Shown: positions 7,607-16,790 of the stretch, piece after piece | Layout of the letters: each line of letters opens with the position of its first letter | Position numbering within the stretch: position 1 is the stretch's first letter | Origin: JAGNZR01 sp051656905 | GTDB lineage: Bacteria > Fusobacteriota > Fusobacteriia > Fusobacteriales > Fusobacteriaceae | DNA length: 64,000 nt | Reading direction: 5' to 3' | Assembly (NCBI GenBank): GCA_051656905.1 | Contig: JBOFJQ010000036.1 | Location: 99,691 to 163,690, forward strand | Position numbers and translations under genes: made by a program | Notes under the pieces: generated by a model | What the model was told of the DNA's origin: nothing | The model's database searches: none | The model's input: only the letters and a program-made list of their open reading frames with translations

Positions 7607-8469
7607 TGATATTGATAACAGGAGCTAATGGACAGTTAGGATATGATTTTAAAAAACTTTTTGATAATCTAAATATAGAATATATAGCTACAGACTATTT
7701 AGAGCTAGATATTACTGATATTAGTAGCACAAAAAAATTTATAGAAGAAAAAATTATAAATTGTGGAAAAAAATTAGAACTAATTATAAATTGCGCTGCT
7801 TATAACAATGTGGATAAAGCTGAAACTGAAAAAGAGATGTGTTATAAGTTAAATGCTTATGCTCCTAGAGATTTAGCAAAATTATCAAAAGAGTTTGATG
7901 CAGATTATATAACATACTCTACAGATTTCGTTTTTGATGGAGAGAAAAAAACTCCTTATGTAGAAGAGGATATCCCAAATCCACTTTCTGTTTACTCACA
8001 GGCTAAATATGAAGGGGAAAAATTAGTTTTAAAAGAATATGATAGATCTTTCGTTGTAAGAACTTCATGGGTTTTTGGAATTGCAAATAATAATTTTAAT
8101 AAGCAGGTAATTCAATGGTCATCAAATAATGATAAACTTTCAATAGTTGATGATCAGGTATCTGCACCTACATATTCTAGAGATTTAGCTTATTATTCGT
8201 GGAAACTTATTCAGACTAAGAAATATGGTTTATATCATATAGCTAATTCAGGTGTAGCTTCTAAATATGATCAAGCTAAACATGTTTTAAATAATATAGG
8301 ATGGAATGGAGTTTTAACGAGAGGAAAAAGCTCTGATTTTAAATTACCAGCTAAGAGAGCTGAATATTCTAAATTAGATTCTACAAAAGTAGAGGAAATA
8401 ATTGGAGAGAAAATACCATCATGGGAAAATGGAATAGATAGATTTTTACAGGAAATGAATAGTAAATAA
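7606..8469 (+). CDS. dTDP-4-dehydrorhamnose reductase (RmlD) family protein
   Basis: RmlD enzymes reduce dTDP-4-keto-L-rhamnose in the last step of dTDP-rhamnose synthesis. The 287-residue protein has the N-terminal nucleotide motif GANGQLG (6-12), the STDFVFDG strand (T106 region), catalytic Y130/K134 (YSQAK), the RTSWVFG segment and the YHIANSG loop, all as in RmlD. No rmlA, rmlB or rmlC is nearby, so it may act on another nucleotide sugar or be a stand-alone epimerase/reductase relative. It is coupled to the preceding DUF1456 gene by a one-base overlap, with AGGAG inside that gene as ribosome binding site. A terminator follows at 8483. Confidence 0.82.
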   Translation: MILITGANGQLGYDFKKLFDNLNIEYIATDYLELDITDISSTKKFIEEKIINCGKKLELIINCAAYNNVDKAETEKEMCYKLNAYAPRDLAKLSKEFDADYITYSTDFVFDGEKKTPYVEEDIPNPLSVYSQAKYEGEKLVLKEYDRSFVVRTSWVFGIANNNFNKQVIQWSSNNDKLSIVDDQVSAPTYSRDLAYYSWKLIQTKKYGLYHIANSGVASKYDQAKHVLNNIGWNGVLTRGKSSDFKLPAKRAEYSKLDSTKVEEIIGEKIPSWENGIDRFLQEMNSK

Positions 8470-8482
8470 AGTTAACTATTAA

Positions 8483-8529
8483 AAAGAGCATAAAGTTCCA
8501 ATTCGGAATACTTATAGCTCTTTTTTTTA
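8483..8529 (+). terminator. Terminator of the glcK-DUF1456-rmlD run
   Basis: AAGAGC near 8484-8489 pairs with GCTCTT near 8517-8523, with further pairing (AAGT...ACTT, TTCC...GGAA) inside, then a run of T. Confidence 0.75.
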
Positions 8530-8616
8530 TAATAATGATAATGAAAATATAAAATAGCAAAAATATGATAAAATTAATTTCAAAACGATAAAAATAAAAA
8601 TATTTTTTAAATAATC

Positions 8617-8645
8617 TTGTATAAAAAATAAAATTATGCTAATAT
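8617..8645 (+). promoter_or_regulatory. Candidate promoter of the symporter gene
   Basis: TTGTAT at 8617-8622, 17-base spacer, TAATAT at 8640-8645, about 83 bases before the ATG. The box sequences are moderate matches. Confidence 0.4.
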
Positions 8646-8728
8646 TACTCAAAGCTTAAAAAAATACTTGATATTGAAATAAAAAAAAGAGATCTTAATT
8701 ATTTTAAGAACTAAAAGGGGGATAATTT

Positions 8729-10069
8729 ATGAGTGAACACAGAGGAAGTTGGAGTTCTAACATAGGGTTTGTACTGGCAGCAGCTGGATCAGCTATAGGC
8801 CTTGGAAATTTATGGAAGTTTCCATATTTAGCAGGGAAAAATGGAGGGGGAGCCTTTGTTATTGTTTATTTATCATTAGTTATTATTTTAGGTTTTTCAT
8901 TGATGTTAGCAGAAATGGTTATAGGAAGACGTGGAAAATCAGATGCTTTTGGTTCTTATAATAACATAAAAAAAGGTTGGGGATTTATCGGAGTATTTGG
9001 AATTTTAGCTTGTTTCATAATTTATTCATACTATACAGTAATAGCAGGTTGGATTGTTAAGTATATAATTGAATTTATTATAAATGGTGGAGTTCATGGA
9101 GATATAGGTGGATATTTTAGTAATTTTATAAGCTCGGGGATTTCTCCAATTATGTATAGTGCAGTAGTTTTGGTTCTTACAGCAGTTATAGTTTTAAAAG
9201 GTGTTTCTGGTGGGATAGAGAAAGCAAGTAAGATTATGATGCCAACACTGTTTATCTTTATGTTTATAATTGTAATAAGATCAGTTACTTTACCTAATGC
9301 AGGTTTAGGAATAGAGTTCTTTTTAAAACCAGACTTCTCTAAAATAACAGGTGGAGTTATATTAGCCGCTTTAGGTCAAGTTTTCTTTTCTTTAAGTTTA
9401 GGAATGGGAGCTATGATAACATATGGTAGTTATTTACCAAATGATGCAAAATTAGTAAAAAATTCATTTATAATACCAGCTTTAGATACTTTAATAGCAT
9501 TACTTGCAGGACTTGCAATATTACCTGCAGTTTTCTCTTTTGGACTAGAGCCAACAGCAGGACCAGGATTAATATTTATAACTCTTCCAAAGGTTTTTGC
9601 AGCTATGCCATTTGGATCAATATTTGGATTAATATTCTTTATATTAGTATTATTTGCAGCAGTAACATCAACAATTTCTCTATTAGAAGTTGTAGTTTCA
9701 TATGTAGTTGATCAGGTTAAAATAGAAAGAAAGAAAGCTACTATTTTAGTAACACTTGCAATATTCTTAGTATCTATTCCAAACTCTAATTCATTTGGAT
9801 CAATGGCAAATACAACAATATTCTTTGGAATGAATTTCTTTGATTTCTTATGCTACTTAACTGATAATATTTTATTACCTGTTGGAGGGTTATTATTATG
9901 TATCTTCGTAGGATATATATGGAATAAAGATGAAATTAAAAAAGAGGTAACAAATAATAATACTGTGGAATTTAAAGGGTTTAATTGCTGGATAATAGGA
10001 ATTAAATATGTAGGTCCAGTAGTTTTAACTATAATTTTATTACAAGCAATAGGAATTTTAAAATTTTAA
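8729..10069 (+). CDS. Sodium:neurotransmitter symporter (SNF/NSS) family transporter
   Basis: NSS transporters (LeuT, TnaT, MhsT relatives) import amino acids or amines using the sodium gradient. The 446-residue inner-membrane protein has about 11 hydrophobic segments. It opens with the family signature in TM1: WSSNIGFVLAAAGSAIGLGN, then LWKFPYLAGKNGGGAF. The unwound TM1 glycines and the GKNGGGAF loop are typical of LeuT-fold sodium sites. TM6 is recognisable in FFSLSLGMGAMITYGSY. Length is that of the shorter bacterial 11-TM members. Substrate is not predictable; tryptophan, tyrosine or branched-chain amino acids are common. GGGGG precedes the ATG. It is a single gene with its own promoter and terminator. 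Confidence 0.9.
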   Translation: MSEHRGSWSSNIGFVLAAAGSAIGLGNLWKFPYLAGKNGGGAFVIVYLSLVIILGFSLMLAEMVIGRRGKSDAFGSYNNIKKGWGFIGVFGILACFIIYSYYTVIAGWIVKYIIEFIINGGVHGDIGGYFSNFISSGISPIMYSAVVLVLTAVIVLKGVSGGIEKASKIMMPTLFIFMFIIVIRSVTLPNAGLGIEFFLKPDFSKITGGVILAALGQVFFSLSLGMGAMITYGSYLPNDAKLVKNSFIIPALDTLIALLAGLAILPAVFSFGLEPTAGPGLIFITLPKVFAAMPFGSIFGLIFFILVLFAAVTSTISLLEVVVSYVVDQVKIERKKATILVTLAIFLVSIPNSNSFGSMANTTIFFGMNFFDFLCYLTDNILLPVGGLLLCIFVGYIWNKDEIKKEVTNNNTVEFKGFNCWIIGIKYVGPVVLTIILLQAIGILKF

Positions 10070-10092
10070 AGCTTTAAATTAAAAATAATTGA

Positions 10093-10130
10093 AGAAAGAT
10101 TTCCTTGAAAGGGAGTCTTTCTTTTTTTTA
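10093..10130 (+). terminator. Terminator of the symporter gene
   Basis: AAGAAAGA...TCC pairs with GGGAGTCTTTCTT across a short loop, followed by eight T. Confidence 0.75.
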
Positions 10131-10193
10131 TGATAAAATTTTAAACAAAATAATAAAAAATAACACAAAATAATATAAAAATAAAAAATAAGG

Positions 10194-10222
10194 TTGAAAA
10201 AAAACGATATTCGTTATAAAAT
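10194..10222 (+). promoter_or_regulatory. Promoter with an internal palindrome upstream of the flavodiiron gene
   Basis: TTGAAA at 10194-10199, 17-base spacer, TAAAAT at 10217-10222. The spacer holds AACGATATTCGTT (10203-10215), with arms AACGA/TCGTT around three bases. That position suits a repressor that blocks RNA polymerase. The protein that binds it is unknown. Confidence 0.5.
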
Positions 10223-10294
10223 TGTAAATATTACAAAGAAATGAAAAGTTTTATCTTGTGGGAGATTAATTACAAAAATATTTTGGAGGTAGAA

Positions 10295-12889
10295 ATGAAG
10301 AGTTTAAAATTGAAAAATGATATTTACTGGTTAGGTAGTTTAGATCCAAAATTAAGAGTTTTTGATATTATTATGGAAACAGAGTTTGGAACGACTTACA
10401 ACTCTTATTTTGTTAAAGGTAGTGAAAAAACTGCTGTATTTGAAACTGTTAAAGAGAGATGTTTCGATGATTATATCAAAAAGTTAGAGGAGTTAACAGA
10501 TGTATCAAAGCTTGATTACATTGTTGTTAGTCATACAGAACCTGATCATGCTGGAAGTATAGCAAAACTTTTAGATTATGCTAAAAATGCTAAAATAGTA
10601 GCTTCAGAAAGAGCAGTAGAATTTTTAAAAGATATAATGAATAGAGAATTTGATTACATTATAGCTAATCATTTAGATGAACTATCTTTAGGAAATAAAA
10701 GTTTACAATTTTATTCAGTACCTTTTTTACACTGGCCTGACACAATTTATACTTACATTAAAGAAGATAAGACTCTTATAACTTGTGATTCATTTGGTTC
10801 TCATTATAGTTTTGATGAAGTTTTATACTCTAAAATTCCAGCAGATAAAATGGAAGATTATAAGTCAGCATTAAGATATTACTATTTAGCTATTTTCTCT
10901 CCTTTTAAACCTTATGTTCTTGAAGCAATAGAGAAAATAAAAGCAATCTATAAAGACATAGACATGGTATTACCAGGACATGGACCTGTTCTTGATAAAA
11001 ACCCTCAAGAGATAATGAAGATTTATGAAGAGTGGTCTCAACTTCCAGTGAAATCAGAAAAAAAATCAATTGTTATTCCTTATGTAGCTGCTTATGGATA
11101 TACAGAGCAATTAGCACAAGAGATAGAACTTGGAATTAAAAAATATGACGAAAATATAGAAACATTACTTTATAACATAAATATTGCTAACTTTGCAGCA
11201 CTTAAACCTGAAGTAATGAAGAAAATTGATAATGCAACAGGGGTTCTATTTGGTACTTCAACTATAAATGGAGATGCACTACCTCTTATATCTGATCTAG
11301 CTCAATCAATGGGGCCTATAGCTCATGCAGGTAAGTATGCTTCAGCATTTGGTTCTTATGGTTGGAGTGGTGAAGGTGTAGATAATATAATTGATAGATT
11401 AGATCAAATTAGATTAAATGTATTAGATGGGTATAAAATTAAATTTAAGCCTAATGAAGAGAAATTAAATGGTGCTTTTGAATTTGGTTATACTTTTGCT
11501 AAAAGCATGTCTGAAAAACTAGAAACACATAGAATGAGAAGAGTTGATGGAGACTTTATAAATGTTGAAGGATTTAGAAGTTGGAAATGTACTGTTTGTG
11601 GTGAGGTATATGATTTAGAAAATCCACCTCTTGTATGCCCAGCTTGTGGAGTTGGAAGAGAGTTCTTTATAGGTGTTGAAAAAGAAGTTTATGCTGAAAA
11701 AGATTTCCATGAAAAAGTTGTTATAATTGGTGGAGGAGTTGCAGGATTAAATGTTGCTGAATCAATTAGAAAATATAGTAAAAATGCAAGAATAGAGATT
11801 ATAGAAGCAGAAAAATCAATTCCTTATTATAGAACAATGTTATCAGAGCATTTATATAAAACATTGTGTGGAGATAATTTATATTTAAAGCCTTATACAT
11901 GGTTTGAAGAAAATGATATAGATTTACGTATAGGGACAGGAGTAAAGAGTATAGATTTTGATAAAAAAGAGATTTTAATGCTAGATGGAGAGATTTCAAA
12001 ATACGATAAACTAGTATTAGCAAATGGAGCTAGAGCAAATATTCCAAAAATTCAGAATTATTCATTAAATGGAGTATTCTCATTAAGAACAAAAGAAGAT
12101 GCTGAGCAGATAAAAGCGTATTCAAAAACAGCTAAAAAAGCAATTGTTTTAGGTGGGGGAGTTTTAGGATTAGAAGCTGCTTTTGCCATGAAAGAGTGTG
12201 GATTAGATGTATCTGTTATAGAAATTATGCAGAGAATTTTACCAAGACAATTAGATGAAAATGCATCGGCAATTTTAGAAGAAAAGATTAAAAATTATGG
12301 AATTCATGTATATAAAAATAGTACAGTTAGATCATTTGAAGGAACAGATAAAGTTGAACAAATAGTATTAGGACATGGAACAACTTTAGACGCAGATTTA
12401 ATCATTATATCTGCAGGAATAGTTCCAAATAAAGACTTAGTTGAAGAGTTAGGAATTAAGTGTAATAGAGGTGTAATTGTTAATGATACAATGGAAACTT
12501 CTATAAAAGATGTATATGCTTGTGGAGATATTGCTGAATATAATGGAAAAGTAATAGGATTATGGGATACAGCTATTGATCAGGCAAAAATTGTTGCAGC
12601 TAATATAGTAGGAATAGATAAAGCATTTAATGAAAAGAAGCAACCGTTAATATTTGAAGGTATGGATACAAAAGTTATATCAATAGGAAAAATTCATTAT
12701 GATACACCAGTTTGTGACGCTTTAGAAGAGATTGAACACTGTGAGGCAAATTACAAAAAGTTATTCTTCGAAAATGGAAAAGTTTCAGGAGGAATAATCA
12801 TTGGAGATATTTCAAAAGGTGCAGATTTAATTAAGGCTACTAGAGGTGAAATAGAAAAGAAAAGTATATTAAGAGCATTATATAGTTAG
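10295..12889 (+). CDS. Three-module flavodiiron protein: FDP core, rubredoxin and NADH:rubredoxin reductase
   Basis: The 864-residue protein reduces O2 and/or NO with electrons from NADH in one chain. Residues 1-250 are the beta-lactamase-like diiron domain with ligands H80, E82, D84, H85 (HTEPDH), H146, D165 and H229. Residues about 255-400 are the flavodoxin domain (FMN). Residues 430-460 are a short rubredoxin with C432, C435, C448 and C451. Residues 474-864 are an FAD/NAD reductase with GGGVAG at 479 and a second Rossmann motif near 619-625. This layout matches 'class F' flavodiiron proteins described in Clostridioides difficile and Trichomonas. I placed the start at ATG 10295 behind GGAGG (10285-10289), not 18 codons upstream. 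It detoxifies oxygen in an anaerobe; the upstream palindrome suggests redox control. Confidence 0.93.
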   Translation: MKSLKLKNDIYWLGSLDPKLRVFDIIMETEFGTTYNSYFVKGSEKTAVFETVKERCFDDYIKKLEELTDVSKLDYIVVSHTEPDHAGSIAKLLDYAKNAKIVASERAVEFLKDIMNREFDYIIANHLDELSLGNKSLQFYSVPFLHWPDTIYTYIKEDKTLITCDSFGSHYSFDEVLYSKIPADKMEDYKSALRYYYLAIFSPFKPYVLEAIEKIKAIYKDIDMVLPGHGPVLDKNPQEIMKIYEEWSQLPVKSEKKSIVIPYVAAYGYTEQLAQEIELGIKKYDENIETLLYNINIANFAALKPEVMKKIDNATGVLFGTSTINGDALPLISDLAQSMGPIAHAGKYASAFGSYGWSGEGVDNIIDRLDQIRLNVLDGYKIKFKPNEEKLNGAFEFGYTFAKSMSEKLETHRMRRVDGDFINVEGFRSWKCTVCGEVYDLENPPLVCPACGVGREFFIGVEKEVYAEKDFHEKVVIIGGGVAGLNVAESIRKYSKNARIEIIEAEKSIPYYRTMLSEHLYKTLCGDNLYLKPYTWFEENDIDLRIGTGVKSIDFDKKEILMLDGEISKYDKLVLANGARANIPKIQNYSLNGVFSLRTKEDAEQIKAYSKTAKKAIVLGGGVLGLEAAFAMKECGLDVSVIEIMQRILPRQLDENASAILEEKIKNYGIHVYKNSTVRSFEGTDKVEQIVLGHGTTLDADLIIISAGIVPNKDLVEELGIKCNRGVIVNDTMETSIKDVYACGDIAEYNGKVIGLWDTAIDQAKIVAANIVGIDKAFNEKKQPLIFEGMDTKVISIGKIHYDTPVCDALEEIEHCEANYKKLFFENGKVSGGIIIGDISKGADLIKATRGEIEKKSILRALYS

Positions 12890-12912
12890 TTAGATAAAAA
12901 AAGTATAGAAAA

Positions 12913-12945
12913 ATAGGTTGCTACATTAGTAGCAACCTATTTTAT
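12913..12945 (+). terminator. Terminator of the flavodiiron gene
   Basis: ATAGGTTGCTA and TAGCAACCTAT form a perfect 11-bp stem (12913-12923 / 12930-12940) with a 6-base loop and a following T-rich stretch. Confidence 0.8.
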
Positions 12946-12953
12946 ATTAAATT

Positions 12954-13949
12954 TTAATTTTCTAAAATCATTTTTATTAAATAATTTTTTAATGTTTTTT
13001 TACCTAAAGAATTATAAAGGATAACTTCGTATTCTTCCCCACTTAAAGATGAACGTACTTGCTCATAAATACCAAAATTAATAGAATTTTCATTAGTTTT
13101 AGTAAGTTTATTAACTGTTGATAAAATATCAAATTTCTTTAAAAAATTATTGAAGTTAATACTTGTAATATTTTCTAATCCCAGTGGAGCAAGAGCTCTA
13201 TTGGCATTAGTTAAAAATTGAGATATAGTCATGTCTGAGTTTTGAAGTTGTAGATTTTCAATGACTTTTTTTATTTCAACAGATTTATCTGTTATTGATG
13301 AATAATTTTTCATAGTTCTATCTCTTAATTCTCTTTTATTTTTTAAATAAGAGTTAAATCTTATCTGAATATATTTTTGCTCTTTTTTATTAAGAGGTCT
13401 CTCAGATAAAAACTTTAAAAGATTTTCATTTTTGTCTTTATACATCCCTTTTACAACATCAAATAGAATTTCAACATCATACATAGAACTGTGAAGTGAG
13501 TCAGAATCAACTTCTACATCATAGAATTTAGCTAAATCAGAAAGCTTATTAAACTTTCCAATGTTTATATTTTTAGATTCTATAAAAGTGCAAAAAGATA
13601 TTAGAGCTTCAAAACCGATAAAATCTTTATCAAAAGAAAAGTTGTGAGCAACAAAATGATCTATGTCTCCACAAAATTCAATAAAGCTTTCGATGTCATC
13701 AATATAATGTTTTGGATAGTCAGCATTTTCTCTATATTTTAAAATAGAAGCTTCATCTAATCCATTGATTTGAATAGCAGCAGGGTTAACAAACTCTCCA
13801 GGTGTTCTAAAATAAAATCTATTAAATCTGTCAATCTCCTCAAGTTTATTTGGTAAAACAACAGCTTTGATAGCAGATAGTGATAGAACAGAACTTCCGT
13901 TAAATCCATTTGTTTCAAAGTCAAAAATAATAATTTCTCTCTTGTACAT
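12954..13949 (-). CDS. 3'-5' exonuclease, DEDDh (DnaQ-like) family
   Basis: The 331-residue protein has an N-terminal RNase T/DnaQ-type exonuclease domain with all five catalytic residues: D10 and E12 in FDFETNG, D107 in AHNFSFDKDF, H153 and D158 in HSSMYDVE. Such enzymes remove 3' nucleotides from DNA or RNA using two metal ions. Residues about 180-331 are a polar, helical C-terminal extension I do not recognise; it may be a nucleic-acid binding or partner domain. It could be a stand-alone proofreading-like exonuclease or a repair/RNA maturation enzyme. AAGGAAA precedes the ATG on the - strand. The gene lies 156 bases downstream of the YihY/BrkB gene on the same strand. Confidence 0.78.
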   Translation of the reverse strand: MYKREIIIFDFETNGFNGSSVLSLSAIKAVVLPNKLEEIDRFNRFYFRTPGEFVNPAAIQINGLDEASILKYRENADYPKHYIDDIESFIEFCGDIDHFVAHNFSFDKDFIGFEALISFCTFIESKNINIGKFNKLSDLAKFYDVEVDSDSLHSSMYDVEILFDVVKGMYKDKNENLLKFLSERPLNKKEQKYIQIRFNSYLKNKRELRDRTMKNYSSITDKSVEIKKVIENLQLQNSDMTISQFLTNANRALAPLGLENITSINFNNFLKKFDILSTVNKLTKTNENSINFGIYEQVRSSLSGEEYEVILYNSLGKKTLKNYLIKMILEN

Positions 13950-14105
13950 ATAATTTCCTTTCGTAATAAAAAATAATAAATGTCTATATAATAATCACAT
14001 ACAATTATATAAAAGTCAAATAAATAAAAAAACAATTCTAATTATTAAAAAAATAAAAGTAAAAACTATAAGTTGGATAAAAAGATATTTTTTTTATTAA
14101 AATAC

Positions 14106-15323
14106 CTAGAACGTATCGATTATTCTTTTATTTAAATCCTTAAAATCAATGTCTATAGAATCAAAATTGTATACAGTACCATTGTTTTCAAGTAAACTTT
14201 TAATATCATTCAGAGTCATTGTATCACAATTATATGAAAGTTTGTAATTATTTTCATAATCACTTTCTTCAGCAGAGACTTCATAGACCATATTATTGTT
14301 TTTTAATAAATAAATTATGTCTTGAGTTATACTCATAGAAAAAGAAGTTTTTTCAGATAATTCCTTCATTGTAAGTGGAGGCTCATTGTTTAAAAAGTTA
14401 ATAATGAACTCTCTTAATATAACCGTTGTGATTTGATATTTCGAATTAAAATTCAAGTTTTTAATACCATCAATATTTTTTAAGAAATCTTTATTTTGTA
14501 GTATATAAGTAAAATGGGCTCCAATTAAAATAATAAACCAGATAATTTTTAGCCAAATTAAGAATATTAAAACAATAGAAAAACTTCCATATATCTTACT
14601 GTAACTTTGTATAACAGATTGTAAATTAACAAGAAGAAAATTACTTTGATTTAGTAAAATAGATACAAAAAGACTAGATAAAATAGTATCTAGTGGATGT
14701 ATTTTTGTGTTTGGAATGATTGTATAAAAAATCATAAAAAATAACCAAAGAGCAATATAAGGTGTTAAAAAATTTAAAATTTTTAGTGATGAAAAAAAAT
14801 AAACTTTTTTATCTAATAGATTCATTGATAAAACTGTTATAGGAAGGGATATAAAAATTATAAGAAAATCCCCTACTTTTTTAGAAAATCTTTTTGATTT
14901 TTTTATTTTCCAAATTGAATTAAAAGATTTCTCAATAAGAGAAAATAATGATAAAATAGAGAAGCCTAGAAAGAAAAATCCAAAACCAGCAAGTACACCA
15001 TTACGAGTTGTATCTAAAAGATTTTGAGTGATCTTTATTAAAAAATTTAATGAAGACTTATCAATAGGTGAGTTTAATATAATAGTTTGAATTATATAAT
15101 CGTCGATATTAAGCCAACGAGCAATGCTAAAAAGAATAGCTAGAATAGGAACTAGTCCTAAAATAGAGAAATAACATAATGAACTTACCCATAAACCAGA
15201 GTTGGATCTTTTATAATTTATCATGGCTCCTTTTGCACTCTGATAAAGATTTGAAAAGTGAATCTCTTTAGCTGTATCTTGGTAATATTTATCTAAAAAT
15301 TTATTTATAAATTCTTTTAACAT
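14106..15323 (-). CDS. YihY/BrkB family inner-membrane protein
   Basis: A 405-residue protein with about six membrane segments over residues 40-290, including GLWVSSLCYFSILGLVPILA, FGFFFLGFSILSLFSLIEKSF and NSIWKIKKSKRF, features of the YihY/BrkB (former 'RNase BN') family. The C-terminal 110 residues resemble a winged-helix tail (EPPLTMKELSEKTSFSM), seen in many family members. The biochemical function is unsettled. I chose ATG at 15321-15323, preceded on the - strand by GAGG. A 50-residue upstream extension would run over the divergent gene at 15422 and is hydrophobic without family match. Confidence 0.83.
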   Translation of the reverse strand: MLKEFINKFLDKYYQDTAKEIHFSNLYQSAKGAMINYKRSNSGLWVSSLCYFSILGLVPILAILFSIARWLNIDDYIIQTIILNSPIDKSSLNFLIKITQNLLDTTRNGVLAGFGFFFLGFSILSLFSLIEKSFNSIWKIKKSKRFSKKVGDFLIIFISLPITVLSMNLLDKKVYFFSSLKILNFLTPYIALWLFFMIFYTIIPNTKIHPLDTILSSLFVSILLNQSNFLLVNLQSVIQSYSKIYGSFSIVLIFLIWLKIIWFIILIGAHFTYILQNKDFLKNIDGIKNLNFNSKYQITTVILREFIINFLNNEPPLTMKELSEKTSFSMSITQDIIYLLKNNNMVYEVSAEESDYENNYKLSYNCDTMTLNDIKSLLENNGTVYNFDSIDIDFKDLNKRIIDTF

Positions 15324-15421
15324 AATAACCTCACTTAAAAAAATATGTTTTATATGATTAAAGTATACAAGAAAAAATGGTATAATTCTATAAATATTTA
15401 AAAATGATAAAGGAGAAAAAA

Positions 15422-15763
15422 ATGTGTGATTTAGAAAAAAAAATATTGAGATTTTTAATTGATGGAAAAGCATATAGTGATGAAGCTATAATAAAGAATT
15501 TTGGCATATCAGAAGAGGAGCTAAAATTAATATATGAAAATTTATTGGAGCAAGGGTATTTAGAGACTTATGCTTCTTTTGAAGAGAGACAAAAATTAAA
15601 AAGAGAAAGCATGAATGAAAATCACTGTGGGACATCTTGTTCTAGTGGTTCATGCGGATGTAAAGGGGAAAAGAGTTCTCAAGAGGAAAAAAAATGTTGT
15701 GTTGAAAAAGATTTAGATACACAAAAAATATTAGTTTTAACAGAAAAAGCACTAACTCTTTAA
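15422..15763 (+). CDS. Small Cys-rich winged-helix protein (FeoC-like layout)
   Basis: A 113-residue protein. Residues 3-52 look like a winged helix (ILRFLIDGKAYSDEAIIKNF, then EEELKLIYENLLEQGYLETY). The second half holds a Cys cluster, C69, C73, C78 and C80 (HCGTSCSSGSCGCKG), plus C92-C93, with charged linkers. A winged helix followed by a Cys cluster resembles FeoC or other iron-sulfur-bearing regulators, but no feoA/feoB is present here, so function is unassigned. ATG 15422 is preferred because AAGGAG (15410-15415) fits it; an ATG six codons earlier would have the site inside the gene. A TATAAT at 15381-15386 is a plausible -10. The stop lies inside the terminator stem. Confidence 0.65.
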   Translation: MCDLEKKILRFLIDGKAYSDEAIIKNFGISEEELKLIYENLLEQGYLETYASFEERQKLKRESMNENHCGTSCSSGSCGCKGEKSSQEEKKCCVEKDLDTQKILVLTEKALTL

Positions 15764-15780
15764 GAGTTTAGTGCTTTTTA
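15744..15780 (+). terminator. Terminator overlapping the stop of the Cys-rich gene
   Basis: AAAAGCACTAAACTC-like arms (about 15745-15760 and 15763-15778) pair around TAA, followed by T-rich sequence. The stop codon sits in the loop. Confidence 0.75.
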
Positions 15781-15836
15781 ATTTTATATAAGTTATAATT
15801 TTTATCTATTTTTTATATTATTCTATCTGTAATATT

Positions 15837-16706
15837 CTAAAATCTAGTTTTAAAATCACATTTTTGGCAAAGTTCTTCCACTGCAATTTTTTTACTAAAA
15901 CTATCTTGTATAGCAACCGTTCTAGGCTTAGATAAAATATCATCTAGAGTCTCAGAAAAAATATTTCCTAATTTTATAACTCCTTCCCCGTCTAAGCAAC
16001 AAGGTACAACGTCACCATTTGAAAGGATTCCAATATGATCTTTAAGACCATGGCAAAACCCTTTTTCACCAACAAATTCATTTGATAAACTAGGCCAATT
16101 AAATTCACTATCTGAGTTAATATATAAATGGTTTTTTAGTTTTAAACCTTTACCTGGAACAATAAGTGGAGCTAAGTCATAATCAAGTTTAAAGTTTTCT
16201 TTGATTTTTTCTAAAATTTTATTGTTACCTAAATTTTTTATATTAGTACTTTCAGATGCATTATAATTCCAAAGTCTTAAAGAAATATATGTTTTTTCTT
16301 TTATAAGAGATTTATTTACAAAATCAAAAATATCATTTAAGTATTGAGTTGAATCAATTGTATCTAATTTTCCATCAAAGCTATGAAGAGAAAAATTTAT
16401 TTGTCTAGGTGGAGATACCTCACTCAAGAAAAAAGTATGGTTTTTTATTAAGGTTCCATTTGTTGTTATATTTACAAAAAAATCTAAGTCATGAGCCATT
16501 TGTATAAACTCTTGTAAATTAGGGTGTGACAATGGTTCCCCTTTTATATGTAAATATATATATTTTGTATAGTTTTTAATAGAACTTAAAATATGACTAA
16601 ATTCCTTAGTGGTAAGGATTTTTGGAGCTCTTTTTGTAGTGGGACAAAAGCTACATTTTAAATTGCAACAATTTGTAATTTCGATATAAATTTTTTTGAA
16701 TTCCAT
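15837..16706 (-). CDS. Radical SAM / SPASM domain protein
   Basis: The 289-residue protein carries the radical SAM cluster motif C14-x3-C18-x2-C21 (TNCCNLKCSFC), which binds a 4Fe-4S cluster and S-adenosylmethionine. A GEPLSHP segment matches the 'GGEP' SAM site. A C-terminal SPASM-type Cys set (GFCHGL, VVPCCLDGEG, LCQKCDF) should hold an auxiliary cluster. SPASM enzymes modify peptides or proteins, or mature cofactors. No candidate precursor peptide, transporter or peptidase is adjacent, so the substrate is unknown. The gene is isolated, convergent with the Cys-rich gene and downstream of glpX on the same strand, with the glpX terminator between them. Confidence 0.85.
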   Translation of the reverse strand: MEFKKIYIEITNCCNLKCSFCPTTKRAPKILTTKEFSHILSSIKNYTKYIYLHIKGEPLSHPNLQEFIQMAHDLDFFVNITTNGTLIKNHTFFLSEVSPPRQINFSLHSFDGKLDTIDSTQYLNDIFDFVNKSLIKEKTYISLRLWNYNASESTNIKNLGNNKILEKIKENFKLDYDLAPLIVPGKGLKLKNHLYINSDSEFNWPSLSNEFVGEKGFCHGLKDHIGILSNGDVVPCCLDGEGVIKLGNIFSETLDDILSKPRTVAIQDSFSKKIAVEELCQKCDFKTRF

Positions 16707-16740
16707 AGCTAATCTCCTGAACTGAATAAAATATATTTAG

Positions 16741-16775
16741 AAAAAAACTGACTTAAAAATAAGATTAAGTCAGTT
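16741..16775 (-). terminator. Terminator of the ssb-glpX unit
   Basis: AAACTGACTTAA (16744-16755) and TTAAGTCAGTTT (16764-16775) are perfect 12-bp arms; read on the - strand the stem ends in a T run at 16746-16741. Confidence 0.85.
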
Positions 16776-16790
16776 TAGTAATTTTTAATG

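Noticed and set aside
7606..8469. A dTDP-rhamnose biosynthesis cluster
   Set aside because: Only an RmlD-like gene is present; rmlA, rmlB and rmlC are not nearby.
15324..15473. 50-codon N-terminal extension of the YihY/BrkB gene
   Set aside because: It would overlap the divergent gene at 15422, and GAGG lies before ATG 15323.
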